64,000 nucleotides of DNA from Lucinisca nassula (Eukaryota; Mollusca; Bivalvia; Lucinida; Lucinidae), in contig OY757026.1 of the NCBI GenBank assembly GCA_963580285.1, positions 64,109,396-64,173,395 on the forward strand, read 5' to 3'. The notes below the pieces were generated by a model. The model was not told the DNA's origin. It saw only the letters and a list, made by a program, of their open reading frames with translations, and ran no database searches. This document shows, piece after piece, positions 1 through 10,826 of this stretch. The translations under genes and the position numbers were made by a program. Positions within the stretch are counted from its first letter, which is position 1. Every line of letters starts with the position of its first letter.

Positions 1-425
1 TGGAAAGACGATGAACGCTATTGATTTTCAAGGTCAATGTTCAAAGGTCAAGGTCAATATGAACTTGACCTTAAAAACCTTAATAACAGGATAGAAGACA
101 CAGTTATCAGCGTAGAAGCTTCAAATCTTCCACAAAATTTCCCCATGGAAAGACGATGAACCATATTGATTTTCAAGGTCAATGGTCGGAGATCAAGGTC
201 AGAATGGACTTGATCTTAAAACATTATGAACAGGATAGAATGTACAGTTATCATCGTAGAAGCTTCAAGCCTTCTACAAATGTTCCCCATGAAGAGACGA
301 TGAACCGTATTGACTTTCAAGGTCAGTGGTCAGAGGTCAAGGTCACAATGGACTTGACCTTAAAAATCTTATGAATAGGACAGAATATACAGCTATCATC
401 TTAGAAGCTTCAAACCTTCATGTCG
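1..425. repeat. 145-bp tandem repeat, three copies
   Basis: Three head-to-tail copies begin near 1, 146 and 291, each starting with a form of GGAAAGACGATGAAC and containing a run of AAGGTCAA motifs followed by CGTAGAAGCTTCAA. Short open frames here are read through the repeat and recur in each copy, so I do not call genes. The last copy is truncated near 425. Confidence 0.8.
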
Positions 426-489
426 ATGAATGGTATGCTGTTGCGAGGGGATGCTACGCTTGCGTTGCCTTGTTCAAGTTGTTCTGTCG

Positions 490-599
490 AGATTATTTCA
501 CTTATATCTAACCGATCGTTAATCACAGGTTGGCGAAAATCGAAGCCGGCATCCCCGGAGAAAAACCACCCGACCTCCGGTTGGCGTCTCACATGTGAC
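490..599 (-). repeat. S3 SINE, 3' part (minus strand), split by a transposon
   Basis: Read on the minus strand this matches the 3' half of the S3 copy at 29294-29537: the CACATGTGAGACGCC-like junction, the GGTGG-TTTTTCTCCGG block, and the GATTAACGATC and GAAATAATC blocks near the end. It is more diverged than the 29-kb copy, so older. The rest of the same copy continues at 1507 after the insertion at 600-1506. Confidence 0.7.
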
Positions 600-1506
600 G
601 GTTGTGGGACAACTCGGCACATAGCAAACTCGGCACATAACAAACTCGGCACATAGCAAACTCGGCACATGACCAACTCGGCCTATACAAACTCGGCACA
701 TAATTAGCTGATTAGGCCAATTATCTATTGTTATGATAATTGCATAACCAAACAAACAAGCAAATTAAAGTTACCTATGAAATAGGGACCAACTAAATAG
801 GGCTATAAGACTTAATAAGACAAATTTTATATCAATATTTAATGGAGTATATCTAAAAAAATATGAAGAAGCTTTTTTCAGTGTATTTAAGTTGTTTCTG
901 AAACTGACCAGCGAATAAAGCTTTAAAAAATGTCTAATTAATTTATCAGCATTTTCCTATTGCTGGAGAATACGATACTGTTTTATTTCTAGTTTGTTGT
1001 ATCAGCAACCGTTTTTGTTAACGCGTTGGTCCGTTGTGGAGTGCCTACTGCAGCTTCACATTACGTTGAAACACCTGTGCAATAATATGTGTTCAGCTCG
1101 GCTGGGCAATCATGGGTGGCAATGTGTCCCGAACATCATATTCACAGCTTTTATGAATTAACCTCCAGTAATCTTCGGATTAATCAGATAATTAGTGTAG
1201 CAATGAAGCCATATTCAGAGCCTATTAAGATGATTTGAAAATGCAAAAAAAATAAATAAATAAATAAATAAATAAATAAAAATTAAAAAAATAAACTATA
1301 ACCTATTTTATTTAATATGCATATTTATAAATATTATAAAATAATAATAATAATAAAACAGAGAGTAAAGTACAAATGTACAGTTAATATGCAGTATAAC
1401 TATTGTGGGCCGAGTTTGCTATGTGCCGAGTTTGTATGGGCCGAGTTGGTTATGTGCCGAGTTGGCTATGTGCCGAGTTTGCTATGTGCCGAGTTGGCCC
1501 GTTACC
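600..1506. mobile_element. M7: non-autonomous DNA transposon with 8-bp target duplication
   Basis: The two ends are inverted copies: left GGTTGTGGGACAACTCGGCA, right (reverse complement) GGTAACGGGCCAACTCGGCA, continuing for about 37 bp with few mismatches. Sub-terminal arrays of ACTCGGCACATAGCA-type repeats sit at 612-705 and, inverted, at 1410-1497. The 8-mer CATGTGAC is present on both sides (592-599 and 1507-1514), as expected for a target-site duplication. The interior is AT-rich with an (AAAT)n stretch near 1248-1282 and no coding frame, so the element would need a transposase from elsewhere. An 8-bp duplication fits hAT-type elements; a Mutator-like origin is possible because the ends start with GG. 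Confidence 0.8.
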
Positions 1507-1590
1507 CATGTGACCCTAGCCAGTTTCGAAACACAGCCGTGAGAGAGCTATGATTAACAGTCATAAGGCAAAGAGGCACCTCCAAGCGAA
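1507..1590 (-). repeat. S3 SINE, tRNA-like 5' part (minus strand)
   Basis: This continues the interrupted S3 copy from 490-599. The minus strand shows a degenerate B-box region (compare GTTCGAGCCTCGCTCGGGCC in the 29-kb copy), a GAGAGA block and the AGTCAT block. Joining 599 to 1515 restores the normal S3 order. Confidence 0.6.
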
Positions 1591-2185
1591 TCATTTATAA
1601 TCAGATAGTCCTGGTGTATGAATGTCTTTTGACGTGTCACCAGTTACAATTCTGATTCTGATTCCGAGCTGTGTCTTAACTCCATATTAACTAGAAATGA
1701 CAAGCACAATAAATAGCTTAAGTTTATATAACTTGTATTATGGTTACTTTCTAAAATTGCCACGAGGCCTCGGGCCAATGCAGCAGACCTCGGACCTGTA
1801 CCTGGGTCAATGCGAAATTACTTGATCAATGACATTATAAGCCAGTTACTTATATTTTTATCTCTTTACAAACCAAAGGTTGTCTTGTTACAATGACTTC
1901 CAATGTTTATTATAGATACATTTAATTTGATTTATATATATCTATTATAAAATTATAGATATCTCGTAGAATTATAGATATCTCAAAATTGTATTAAATA
2001 GTAAAACGGCACGCCATATACTTTTCTATGTTCAGCCATATTAATTCAGTCACGTGACTGATTTCACGCTCTTTTTGAAACGTGGCCGTTGTGCTCCACG
2101 AAATTGTTCGAAATTTCACGAATCTCCCAGTCGAACAAAAAACGTGCTCCACGCTTCAGTTCGTGGACCACGAATTCACCAGTCG
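1591..2185. other. No gene recognised
   Basis: AT-rich, low-coding-potential sequence. I see no RNA gene, no long frame and no clear repeat apart from short direct repeats near 1925-1990 (ATAGATATCT forms). Confidence 0.5.
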
Positions 2186-2300
2186 AATACCGCCATTGAC
2201 TGCGTTTAAGTTTCGGACGGACGCACGGACGGACGGACGGACAAGGGCAACGCTATATGCCCTTCCACCATTCTTCGAATGGAGGGGGCATAAAAAACAC
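2186..2300 (+). repeat. GGACGGAC-run repeat tail with terminal hairpin
   Basis: A GGACGGAC run (2213-2241) is followed by a short stem formed by TATGCCCTTCCACCATTC and GAATGGAGGGGGCATA. The same layout, a GGACGGAC run and then a closing hairpin, ends other repeats in this window (6030-6120, 8810-8890). It is a dispersed repeat end, not a gene. Confidence 0.55.
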
Positions 2301-2575
2301 TTTTATTACAATTATCAGAGAAACACTATTTTCGCACTTTGAACTGTTGGTAACCATGTATTGTAGTCGCAGATAAGATTGACTAGGTGGAGCTATCGTT
2401 TGGACCTGTCTTAGGAATAAGGTAAACCAAGTCACCCGATTGTGTGAATTCAACTGTAACACAAGCATAGCTGTGGGGTATATGACCATTTCGTCCGCTT
2501 GTAGAAAGCGTGCAAAAGGCACTCTACCAAATCTTCTAGTGGACTTAGCGAATTTGACATATATTGACAACACCT
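2301..2575. other. No gene recognised
   Basis: An open minus-strand frame crosses this stretch but has no recognisable domain and runs into repeat sequence at both ends. I see nothing else. Confidence 0.45.
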
Positions 2576-3640
2576 GAATAGCTCCGCCTAAACTCCGTTC
2601 AGAAAATCTGAATCATCGATTTTTTCGTTTCTCGCTTTTAATACTCATTTTAGCCCATACATCACAGTGGGAAAGTTTTAGACCTAACCCTCCGCCGATT
2701 TCTCCAGCAAGTCGTATGCCTCTGCGGCAGCTAGGAAAGGCTGTGATTATTTGGAGAAAATTGCAAAATCTAAAGTTTCGTTCACAGACTAAGACATTCT
2801 GACAGGTTCGACACAGCCTTTAAAACCATATATAGAAGTGGTCACTGCTCTTGTAAATTACAAGGGCGTCTATGTTTTATATGCACGATCAATCCATGGA
2901 AAATCATTAGCTGTGACACCACATCAGATATCGGTATAATTCTTTTTGACGACTGTTGGCAGCACATCTCCCTAGTGACTCCCCTTTCCTAGTGCGCCTC
3001 TATCTAGCAATTCGAATATAAGGTGTGTCGCAATTGCATATCTATCTATAAAGTGCGTCACATGGATTTGAATATTTATTATTTTACCTGACAATCATCG
3101 TCAAATGGACTTAGTCTGTGAAATACCCCGCCCATAGGGGCTTGAAGAAATATATGGGCTGCATGATGCTTCCACGCAGAGCTGAATCCGGCCCGGACAC
3201 TAGTACTGGTAAACCGCTTAGAGGATCTAAGCCTGTCCAGGAACCGCGGTGCGAGGCGGACCGTCCATGCTAATAAACCCTATTGGTTTCATTGGGCGAC
3301 AGGGCTTGAGATGTCATTTCATCTCAATGTCGGGTAAAAGTCCCACAAAATTGGAAGCAATGTCTCCAAAATGACCTTTACAGTGTTGACGGGGACGTTA
3401 AACCTCAAATCAAACAAAAAAACTTAGTCTGTGCTCTCATTTCTTTGTTTTGCAATTTTCTCCAAATAATCACAGCCTTTCCTGACTGTCGCAGAGGCAT
3501 ACCACTTGCTGGAGAAATCGGCGGAGGGTGAGGTCTAAAACTTTCCCATAGTGATGTATGGGCTAAAATGAGTATTAAAAGGAAGAAACGAAAAAATCGA
3601 TGATTCAGATTTTCTGAACGGAGTTTAGTCAATCTTATTT
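2576..3640. mobile_element. Long-armed inverted-repeat (foldback) element
   Basis: Arms at about 2586-2769 and 3452-3628 are inverted copies of each other over roughly 180 bp, with few differences. Both contain AAATCTGAATCATCGATTTT on one strand and the TTTGGAGAAAATTGCAA block at the inner edge. Each arm keeps the same open frame on its own strand, which follows from the duplication. The spacer holds a later S1 insertion (3127-3423) and an otherwise unrecognised stretch of about 350 bp. It could be a foldback transposon or two opposed copies of one repeat; I saw no target duplication. Confidence 0.65.
3127..3423 (+). repeat. S1 SINE-like element
   Basis: Full-length copy running from the CCCCGCCCATAGGGGCTTG head through GATGCTTCCACGCAGAGCTG, ACTGGTAAACCGCTTAGAGG and AAAGTCCCACAAAATTGGAA to the tail GACGGGGACGTTAAACCTC and an A-rich end. 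It lies between the two arms of the surrounding foldback element. Confidence 0.85.
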
Positions 3641-3689
3641 ACGAATACTATATGTGGTGTTCAAGGCATGAAACTCTCGCAACAATTCT

Positions 3690-3730
3690 ACACTATATAT
3701 ATATATATATATATTTTATTTTTTTTTAAC
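3690..3730. repeat. (TA)n microsatellite and T-run
   Basis: About ten TA dinucleotides followed by ATTTTATT and a T-run. Confidence 0.9.
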
Positions 3731-3736
3731 CGGCCT

Positions 3737-4045
3737 AGGTACACATGTAGCTCAGTCGGATGCGTCTGACTGGTGATCAAAGGGCGCGAGTTCGATACCT
3801 GCCGGGTTCGGCAACATTCTTTTGTGGAGATTGATTATGGAGCGCTTTGGTGCAGTGGTAGCGCATCGGATTTGTGATCTAGAGGTTGCGGGTTCGAGCC
3901 TCACACTGACCAAAGTGTTGTGTCCTTGAGCAAGGCACTTCATCCGCATTGCTTAAAAATAATAATAAAAAAGGACTGGCTACCACCCAGGAAATCCTGC
4001 TCGTAATGCTCAGATGGCAGCGAGTAGCAGTAATAGGAGAAAAAA
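3737..4045 (+). repeat. S6: two tandem tRNA-like SINE heads with shared body
   Basis: First tRNA-like module 3744-3815: A-box-like TAGCTCAGTCGGATG and B-box-like GAGTTCGATACC. Second module 3838-3905: TGGTGCAGTGGTAGCGCATC and GGGTTCGAGCC. A body with TGTCCTTGAGCAAGGCACTT follows, a motif I know from tRNA-derived SINEs of many animals. The flanks, spacing and downstream body argue for a composite SINE rather than two functional tRNA genes. No acceptor-stem pairing survives. Confidence 0.65.
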
Positions 4046-4144
4046 TAAAGAAATAAAATGAAATCTTTTATACGGTCATTCTCTTCCTTTCGCTGATTCA
4101 AGAAGGGCATTGTCAGTTTCTCGCAAAAGAATGTGCACGGTAGT

Positions 4145-4445
4145 GGAGCGTGATAGTTCAGTGGTTAGTGCACTTGCCTCTGATGCTAGAGGTTCTGATG
4201 CTAGAGATCCCGGGTTCGATCATCGGCGAAATTTCGGTGTCCGAACAGGCTCCATTTGCATCATTTGCAGGGATGAATGTCATAAAGTGCACCGTCCTTC
4301 GGATCGGGATGTTCACTGGAGGCATTCTGTGCAGGTTAAAGAACCCTACCGTAATTAGATGAAAACCTGGGGTGTATCTAATGAAAGAAAGAATGAAAAG
4401 ATATAGTCCTGCCCGGGAAAAGTGTGGAAAGGTAAACTGGCCGGC
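4145..4445 (+). repeat. S5 tRNA-derived SINE
   Basis: tRNA-like head with GATAGTTCAGTGGTTAGTG (A-box region) and CCGGGTTCGATCATC (B box), then the body GGTGTCCGAACAGGCTCC and GTGCAGGTTAAAGAACCCTA. A second copy is at 55982-56205, and only the tail is seen at 54640-54730. A GATGCTAGA phrase is duplicated inside the anticodon-loop region, showing this is not a working tRNA. Confidence 0.7.
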
Positions 4446-4524
4446 TCAAAAATGGCCTAAATTAGTGTGACTAAAAAAAAAACATAAATGTTTAAAAGAA
4501 AAATGAGCCTAAAAATTACGGATA

Positions 4525-4595
4525 GGCACAGTCTTGAACCACAGTTCCCTTGTTTATGGGAAAAAGTGCCATACCAACTGAGCTATTGAGCGCTG
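4525..4595 (-). repeat. tRNA-like sequence (minus strand)
   Basis: Read on the minus strand: CTCAATAGCTCAGTTGGTAT (A-box region) and, about 45 bases on, GTGGTTCAAGACTG (B-box-like). It resembles a degenerate tRNA or the head of a tRNA-derived SINE. Stem pairing is poor, so I treat it as a relic. Confidence 0.45.
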
Positions 4596-4599
4596 TTGT

Positions 4600-5640
4600 A
4601 ATCTGGGCGTTTTATAACATGATAGATACAACAACACAGCCAATTACCGCTAATTGTCTATTTTTGTTTATAAATTCATGCAAACTTTCTAACTCACAAG
4701 ATAAAAGGCTCTGGTTTATAGTATTATTAGCAACAGGTGCGCCATAATTAGCTACGTCAACTATGACGTCGCGATTTTTTCACGTGTTCTCGAAATGACG
4801 TAATGCCAAAATCTGATGACGCGTCACATATATTGAAAATAAAATAACCAGAATGTAGTAATAGCAAAGACGGTCTTTAAATTTTGCGCAAAAAGTGTCA
4901 TCCGGTTGACACTTCCTTGTTTACCGACCACCTCACGCACAAGAATATTCAACAAGGGACTTAATCGGCGTTACCGGACAAATCCCGGACATTAGTGTTC
5001 GCCGTTATATATAGTTCTCTCCCTTGGCATGAAACGCCGTATTGATACTATTTCAAAAGCCTATAACGTCACGGTATCAAAAGGATTACACCTAAACTCT
5101 GCATATTTTGCATCTTTCAGCTATGCTGTAGCTTCTGGTGTATTACATTTTCCGTGAAGCCGTTGCCCTTGAGAAGCATAACGAAAAATATATGACCACC
5201 AAATCACTGAAACCGAGTGTCATTTCATGCAAATAATCTCATGTAGATCTACATGTCCGAAATCGATTAATAAATTTGAAACGATCGAATGAAAAAATTC
5301 TAAATTCAATTTTGAAATTATAAAAAAAACACTTACGTACCAGTATAAATGATATTTATTATAGTTTCATAACAATACATCCAAGAGGTATGAATTTTTA
5401 GCGAATGGAAACAAAATAGCCGTTTCCATGGAAACGGCGAAGAATCGGTACGAAAAAAAATATCAACGTAACACAGGGCACAAAGGTAACATTTCCACAA
5501 AGTTTCACTGGAATCTGTGATTTTCGCACTTTCCAAGTTTTCATAGACCAATGCTCGATGCTTACAGTCAGCTTCTCTTAACATTTCACAGACTTGACTA
5601 CTAAATCTGTTAATAGAATCCAGCCCATTGACCCTTACAG
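4600..5640. other. No confirmed gene; one unidentified open frame at 5333-5668 (minus)
   Basis: Mostly AT-rich and unrecognised. The minus strand of 5333-5668 is open for 111 codons. Its stretch starting VRVNGLDSINRF looks compositionally like protein, with balanced charged and hydrophobic residues. However, its start codon lies inside a duplicated non-coding repeat (5640-5905) and I recognise no family. It could be a decayed exon, but I see no flanking exons to support that. Confidence 0.3.
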
Positions 5641-6125
5641 GATATAAGTCATCATTATTGCATTGCATTCCAAGTTTGAGACTTCTAGCTTCTATAGTTC
5701 CTGAGAAATCTTTGACGAAAATTTAACATTGGTCAAAATGGAGAGAAAGAAGAATGAAAGAACAGATGAACAAATAAGCTGAGAAAGCCCAATGTCTCTT
5801 ACACAAAATAAGTCATCATTATTCTATTGAATACCAAATTTGATGCTTCTAGCTTTTATAGTTCCTGAGAAATCTTTGATTAAAAATTTAACATTGGAAG
5901 AAGAATGAAGGAACAAATGAACCAGACTAGCTCCAAAACCTAATGCAGCCTTTCCCCTTGCCCAATGGTGCTACACATAAAATTTAAACAAGATTGGTCG
6001 ACTGCCTTCTGAGATATGCTTCATTGAAAGTGTGGACGACGGATGGACGGACGACAGACGACGGACTCCGGAGCCTTGGTATACTATCAGCTCACTGGAG
6101 CCTTTGGCTCAGGTAAGCTAAAAAT
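5640..6125 (+). repeat. Dispersed repeat: duplicated block and GGACGGAC/CTCAGG tail
   Basis: Two related blocks (5650-5740 and 5805-5895) share AATAAGTCATCATTATT and TATAGTTCCTGAGAAATCTT. The end has a GGACGGACGACAGACG run followed by a short hairpin formed around GGAGCCTTTGGCTCAGG. The same ending recurs at 8800-8890. Confidence 0.65.
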
Positions 6126-7600
6126 TCAAGTCGCTATTTCTGTCACAACATTTTCCCTACGTTAAGTCTATGGGCAAATTTTTTTGTCTCTCAAGGTCAC
6201 GTAACTCCGAGGTCAATATTCCGATTCGGCCCAAAATCGAACTCAACCGAGATTTTATGCCTGTCCTCGTTACCTGCAAGTTTGAAGCTGATATGAATAA
6301 AAATAAAGTTGCTATCGTGGTCACAACGTATTTTTTTATGCTCAAGGGCAGGTAACTCAAAGGCAAATATTCCGATTCGGCCCAAAATCGCACTTAACCG
6401 AGATTTTATGTCTGTCCTCGTTACCTGCAAGTTTGAAGCTGATCTGAAAAAAATTCAAGTCGCTATCGTAGTCGCAACATTTTCCCTAATTAAGTCTATG
6501 GGCAAATTTTTGTCGCTCAAGGTCACGTAACTCCGAGGTCAATATTCCGATTCGGCCCAAAATTGAACTTAACCGAGATTTTATGCCTGTCCTCGTTACC
6601 TGCAAGTTTGAAGCTGATATGAATAAAAATAAAGTTGCTATCGTGGTCACAACGTATTTTTTTATGCTCAAGGGCAGGTAACTCCAAGGCAAATAATCCG
6701 ATTCGGCCCAAAATCCAACTTAACCGAGATTTTATGTCTGTCCTTGTTACCTGCAAGTTTGAAGCTGATCTGAAAAAAATTCAAGTCGCTATCGTAGTCA
6801 CAACATTTTCCCTATGTAAAGTCTATGGGCAAATTTTTTGTCGCTCAAGGTCATGTAACTCCGAGGTCAATATTCCGATTCGAACTTAACTGAGATTTTA
6901 TGCCTGTCCACGTTACCTGCAAGTTTGAAGCTGATCTGAATAAAAATAAAGTTGCTATCGTGGTCACAACGTATTTTTTTTATGCTCAAGGGCAAGTAAC
7001 TCCAAGGCAAATAATCCGATTCGGCCCAAAATCTAACTTAACCGAGATTTTATGTCTGTCCTCGTTACCTGCAAGTTTGAAGCTGATCTGAAAAAAATTC
7101 AAGTCGCTATCGTAGTCACAACATTTTCCCTATGTTAAGTCTATGGGCAAATTTTTTGTCGCTCAAGGTCACGTAACTCCGAGGTCAATATTCCGATTCG
7201 GCCCAAAATCGAACTTAACCGGGATTTTATGCCTGTCCTCGTTACCTGCAAGTTTGAAGCTGATCTGAATAAAAATAAAGTTGCTATCGTGGTCACAACG
7301 TATTTTTTCATGCTCAAGGGCAGGTAACTCCAAGGCAAATAATCCGATTCGGCCCAAAATCGAACTTAACCGTGATTTTATGTCTGTCCTCGTTACCTGC
7401 AAGTTTGAAGCTGATCTGAAAATAATTCAAGTTGCTATCGTAGTCACAACATTTTCCCTATGTTAAGTCTATGGGCAAATTTTTTGTCGCTCAAGGTCAC
7501 GTAACTCCGAGGTCAATATTCCGATTCTGCCCAAAATCGAACTTAACCGAGATTTTATGCCTGTCCTTATTATCTGCAAGAATGAAGTCGATCAGAAAAA
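6126..7600 (+). repeat. Dimeric satellite, about 326-bp period
   Basis: The landmark TATGYCTGTCCTCGTTACC occurs at 6256, 6407, 6582, 6733, 6899, 7051, 7228, 7379 and (diverged) 7556. Intervals alternate between about 151 and about 175 bp, so the array is made of two related monomers repeated as a dimer of about 326-329 bp, one of them 317 bp after a small deletion. The monomers differ in the GTGGTCACAACGTATTTTTT versus GTAGTCACAACATTTTCCC block. Repeated short frames on both strands are by-products. Confidence 0.85.
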
Positions 7601-8660
7601 AATTGACGGAGCTAGAGTGATGACAAGCTTTTTCCTATGTTAAGTCTATGGGAGCTATATGTTGCCATGGTAACCAGAGTTCCACTCAGATCTGCATGAA
7701 AACCTTATGCAGTCTTTCCACTTGCCCAATAATGTTACACATGAAATTTGATCAAAGTCGGCCAAGTAGTCTTCAAGATATACATTTTTGAAATTCACAT
7801 TAACCCTTATGCAAAAATGCACAAGGGCAGGTAACTCCTAAGTGTATGATCCGATTCTGCCAATTATCGAACTTGACCGAGATTTCATGGCTGTGCTGGT
7901 TATCTGTAAGAATGAAGCCAATCCGAACAAAATTGAAGCAGCTACAGTGATGACAACATTTTCCCCATGTTAAGTCGATAGGCAATTTTTCGGGCGCTCA
8001 AGGGGACGTAACTCTTGAGTGAATTATCTGATTCGGCCCAAAATCGAACTTGACCGAGATTTTATGCCTGTACTGGTTATCTGCAAGAATGAAGTCGATC
8101 AGAAAAAAATTGACGGAGCTAGAGTGATGACAAGCTTTTTCCTATGTGAAGTCTATGGGAGCTAGATGTTGCCATGGCAACCCGAGTTCCACTCAGATCT
8201 GCCTGAAAACCTGATGAAGCCTTTCCACTTGCCCAATAATGCGACACAAGAAATTTGATCAAAGTTGGCCAAGTAGTCTTTAAGATATACATTTTTGAAA
8301 TTCCCATTAACCCTAATGCAAAAACACACAAGGGCAGGTAACTCCTAAGTGAATGATCCGATTCTGCCAGTTATCGAACTTGACCGAGATTTCATGGCTG
8401 TGCTGGTTATCTGCAAGAATAAAGCCAATCTGAAAATAATTGAAGCAGCTACGGTGATGACAACATTCTCCCCATGTTAAGTCAATAGGCAATTTTTTCA
8501 ACGCTCAAGGGCACGTAACTCCTGAGTGAATAATCCGATTCAGCCCAAAATCGAACTTGATCGAGATTTCATGCCTGTCCTCGTTATCTGCAAGAATGAA
8601 GTCGATCAGAAAAAAATTGACGGAGCTAGAGTGATGACAAGCTTTTTCCTATGTTAAGCC
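7590..8660 (+). repeat. About 510-bp tandem duplication related to the preceding satellite
   Basis: The block with GAAGTCGATCAGAAAAAAAT and GGAGCTAGAGTGATGACAAG occurs near 7580, 8090 and 8595. Between copies lie TTGCCATGG, TCTTTCCACTTGCCCAATAA and GGGCAGGTAACTCCTAAG blocks. The latter is related to the monomers of 6126-7600. Confidence 0.75.
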
Positions 8661-9500
8661 TATGGGAGCTCTTTATTGCTGTGGCAACCAGAGTTCTCAT
8701 CCGATCTGCACGAAAACCTAATACAGCCTTTCCCCCTACCTGATGATGGTTCATATGAAATTTGATCAAGGCCGGCCCACTGGTTCCAGAGATATACTTC
8801 GTTGAAAGTGTGGACGACGGACGACGACGGACGACGGACGCCGGCTCGTGGTATACTAATACCTCACATGAGCCTTCGGCTCAGGTGAGCTAAAAATGCC
8901 AAATTTTGACCTTGTCATCACCGTAGCCCCTTCAGTTTTGATCGGATCTTTCTGAAACTTATATGTGAGGTGGCTGGGAATAAAATCTTGGATGAGTTTG
9001 AATACTGGCCAAGTCTGATCGGATCTTTCTGAAACTTACATGTAAGGTGGCTGGGAATAAAACCTCAGGTGAGTTCGAATACCGGCCAAGTCGGCACATT
9101 TATCATAGAGTGACATGCCTTTAATTGCTGAAAATGCCTATTTTCGACATTGTTATCACTGCTGCCCCTTTAGTTTTGAACGGATCTTCATGAAACTTAC
9201 AAACAAGGAAGTCAGGCAGAAAGCTTGGAGGACTTTGAAAACTCTTGTTTTTGAACTTGTCATCACCATAGCCACTTCAGTTTAGATTGGATCTTCTTAG
9301 CAAGTCAGGAATAAAAGCTTGAATGAGTTTGAAAACCGGTGAGATCAGCCTGTTTATCATTGAGTTAAAGTCTACTTGATTTTCAGAAAATGCTTACCCT
9401 GTCATCACCATGTCCTCCCATAAAGCCTTCAGTAAAGGTTGGCACTTCCTTAAACTTTGAATCTGTTAGCTCAGGTGAGCGATACAGCTTGGTCCTCTTG
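8661..9500 (+). repeat. Dispersed repeat with internal direct repeats
   Basis: A GGACGACG run (8811-8840) and the GAGCCTTCGGCTCAGGTGAG hairpin end the upstream unit. After it, degenerate direct repeats of about 100-200 bp carry GATCGGATCTTTCTGAAACT and TTGTCATCACC blocks. A second CTCAGGTGAGC occurs at 9470. No coding signal is seen. Confidence 0.6.
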
Positions 9501-9651
9501 TTTTATAGTATTTGACGGCTGAGCATGAAAAAACATGGTAGACCATCAAAAACCATGATGACCATGGTAAACCATTGTTGCTATTTCACCTGTGCTCGGT
9601 TTAAAGACTCATCCGAAAGTCTAACATTTTAATTGTACTTTGGTGCTTGCA
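9501..9651. other. Short unassigned stretch with S2 fragment
   Basis: Contains CTCGGTTTAAAGACTCATCC at 9596-9615, part of the S2 SINE on the minus strand, without the rest of the element. Confidence 0.5.
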
Positions 9652-9785
9652 TAACCCAGTGCATGCTGGAAACCCCTAAAGGCGTACCTTGGCAAACAGT
9701 TCAGGCCCAGATCAGACACCGCGGAACGCGGCTTCTGATCAGGGCCTGCACTATTTGCTAACAGAATTTTCCATCAAAAATAGAA
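9652..9785 (+). mobile_element. M3 MITE, partial
   Basis: Left end AACCCAGTGCATGCTGGAAA followed by the M3 palindromic core (GGCCCAGATCAGAC through TCTGATCAGGGCCTG) and GTTTGCTAACAG. The right end is absent. Confidence 0.6.
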
Positions 9786-10230
9786 TAAAAATGAAAAAAA
9801 TAGGCCTACCACCACTTAGATGATAAATGGTCTTATCCAACATATAGCAATGGAAGAGTCCACTAGTTTCAGATCGGTTAATAAAGGTTGTACAGCATAC
9901 AACTGTTCCATACCTTTCTGGGAGACGGTCATAACTATCAGCCCCAACTCGGGTGCTATGGACCACCTGATGAACTATCACCATAGTAACTGATAAGCTA
10001 AGTATTTTGTGAAAATTGAATGATAGTTTTCCATATAGGAGCTTTTTTCGTGACATACTTCCGGTTCTAAAAATAGAACGGTTAAAGCCCTGGCCGTCAT
10101 CTGTCGTATTGCTTCAAAGGCAGTGGGACAGATAAAGTGTTAATTACAGCGTAAACCAGTGGAATTCTTTTAATGGGAGAAACACGGATATGCTGCCAGA
10201 TGTGAAATATTTCGCATTACGAAAATGATA
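9786..10230. other. No gene recognised
   Basis: A minus-strand open frame of 101 codons (9751-10056) begins in unassigned sequence and ends inside the M3 fragment. It has no recognisable domain. Confidence 0.4.
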
Positions 10231-10401
10231 TACAGTAAAATTTCGCTATTAAGACCACCTAAAATTTAGAGTAAATATGCTTTAAAAAGCTTATTCAGAA
10301 GGTTTCAGTTATTCTTTCTCTGTCTTTTCTACACCCAATGTCTCCTAATACGAGGCCACCTTTGGGACTGTTCAAAAGTTGTCTTTAAGACCCAACAGGG
10401 T
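10231..10401 (+). mobile_element. M2 MITE, right-truncated
   Basis: Starts TACAGTAAAATTTCGCTATT and runs to the central ACCTTTGGGACTGTTCAAAA, then breaks off at a CT microsatellite. The right terminal repeat is missing. Confidence 0.75.
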
Positions 10402-10445
10402 TCTCTCTCTCTCTTCTCTCTCTCTCTTCTCTCTCTCTCTCTCTC
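10402..10445. repeat. (CT)n microsatellite
   Basis: Runs of TC dinucleotides interrupted by TTC; it joins directly to the broken M2 copy. Confidence 0.9.
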
Positions 10446-10822
10446 AGCGCACCAACAATAAGCGAGCGCAGGCAAATGAAAATTACAGTTTGTCGTTAAA
10501 TGAATGACGCTACGTCAACCGACATGTAGCGTGTCAAGAACGTCGTGTCTACATCAAACAATATTCCAAGCGATGCATTGAATTTGACATTGCAACGTCG
10601 ATGAAACGCCATAACGTTTCGTTGGCGATACTACGGCGTTGCTTAATAAAATGTCATTTGTCCAGTGCTTGGACCCATCAAGACTCAGTGGGATTTGAAC
10701 ATTAAATTCAACACCCTTTCAGAGCATAAGAATGTTAAACACTCCTTCGCGAGTGCCAGATTTTACAGTAAAATCTGGTAGATTTGTAGATTGGTTCAAC
10801 CTACCCAGCCCTTAGGTCTGCA
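10446..10822. other. No gene recognised
   Basis: Mixed sequence with many ACGTC-type motifs (10500-10640). I see no gene or defined element. Confidence 0.4.
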
Positions 10823-10826
10823 TTAA

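Noticed and set aside
3737..3905. Two functional tRNA genes in tandem
   Set aside because: A- and B-box-like motifs are present but acceptor and anticodon stems do not pair, and SINE body sequence follows directly.
5333..5668. A host exon on the minus strand
   Set aside because: The composition is protein-like, but the start lies in a duplicated non-coding repeat and there are no neighbouring exons or known domain. It is kept only as a note in the feature list.
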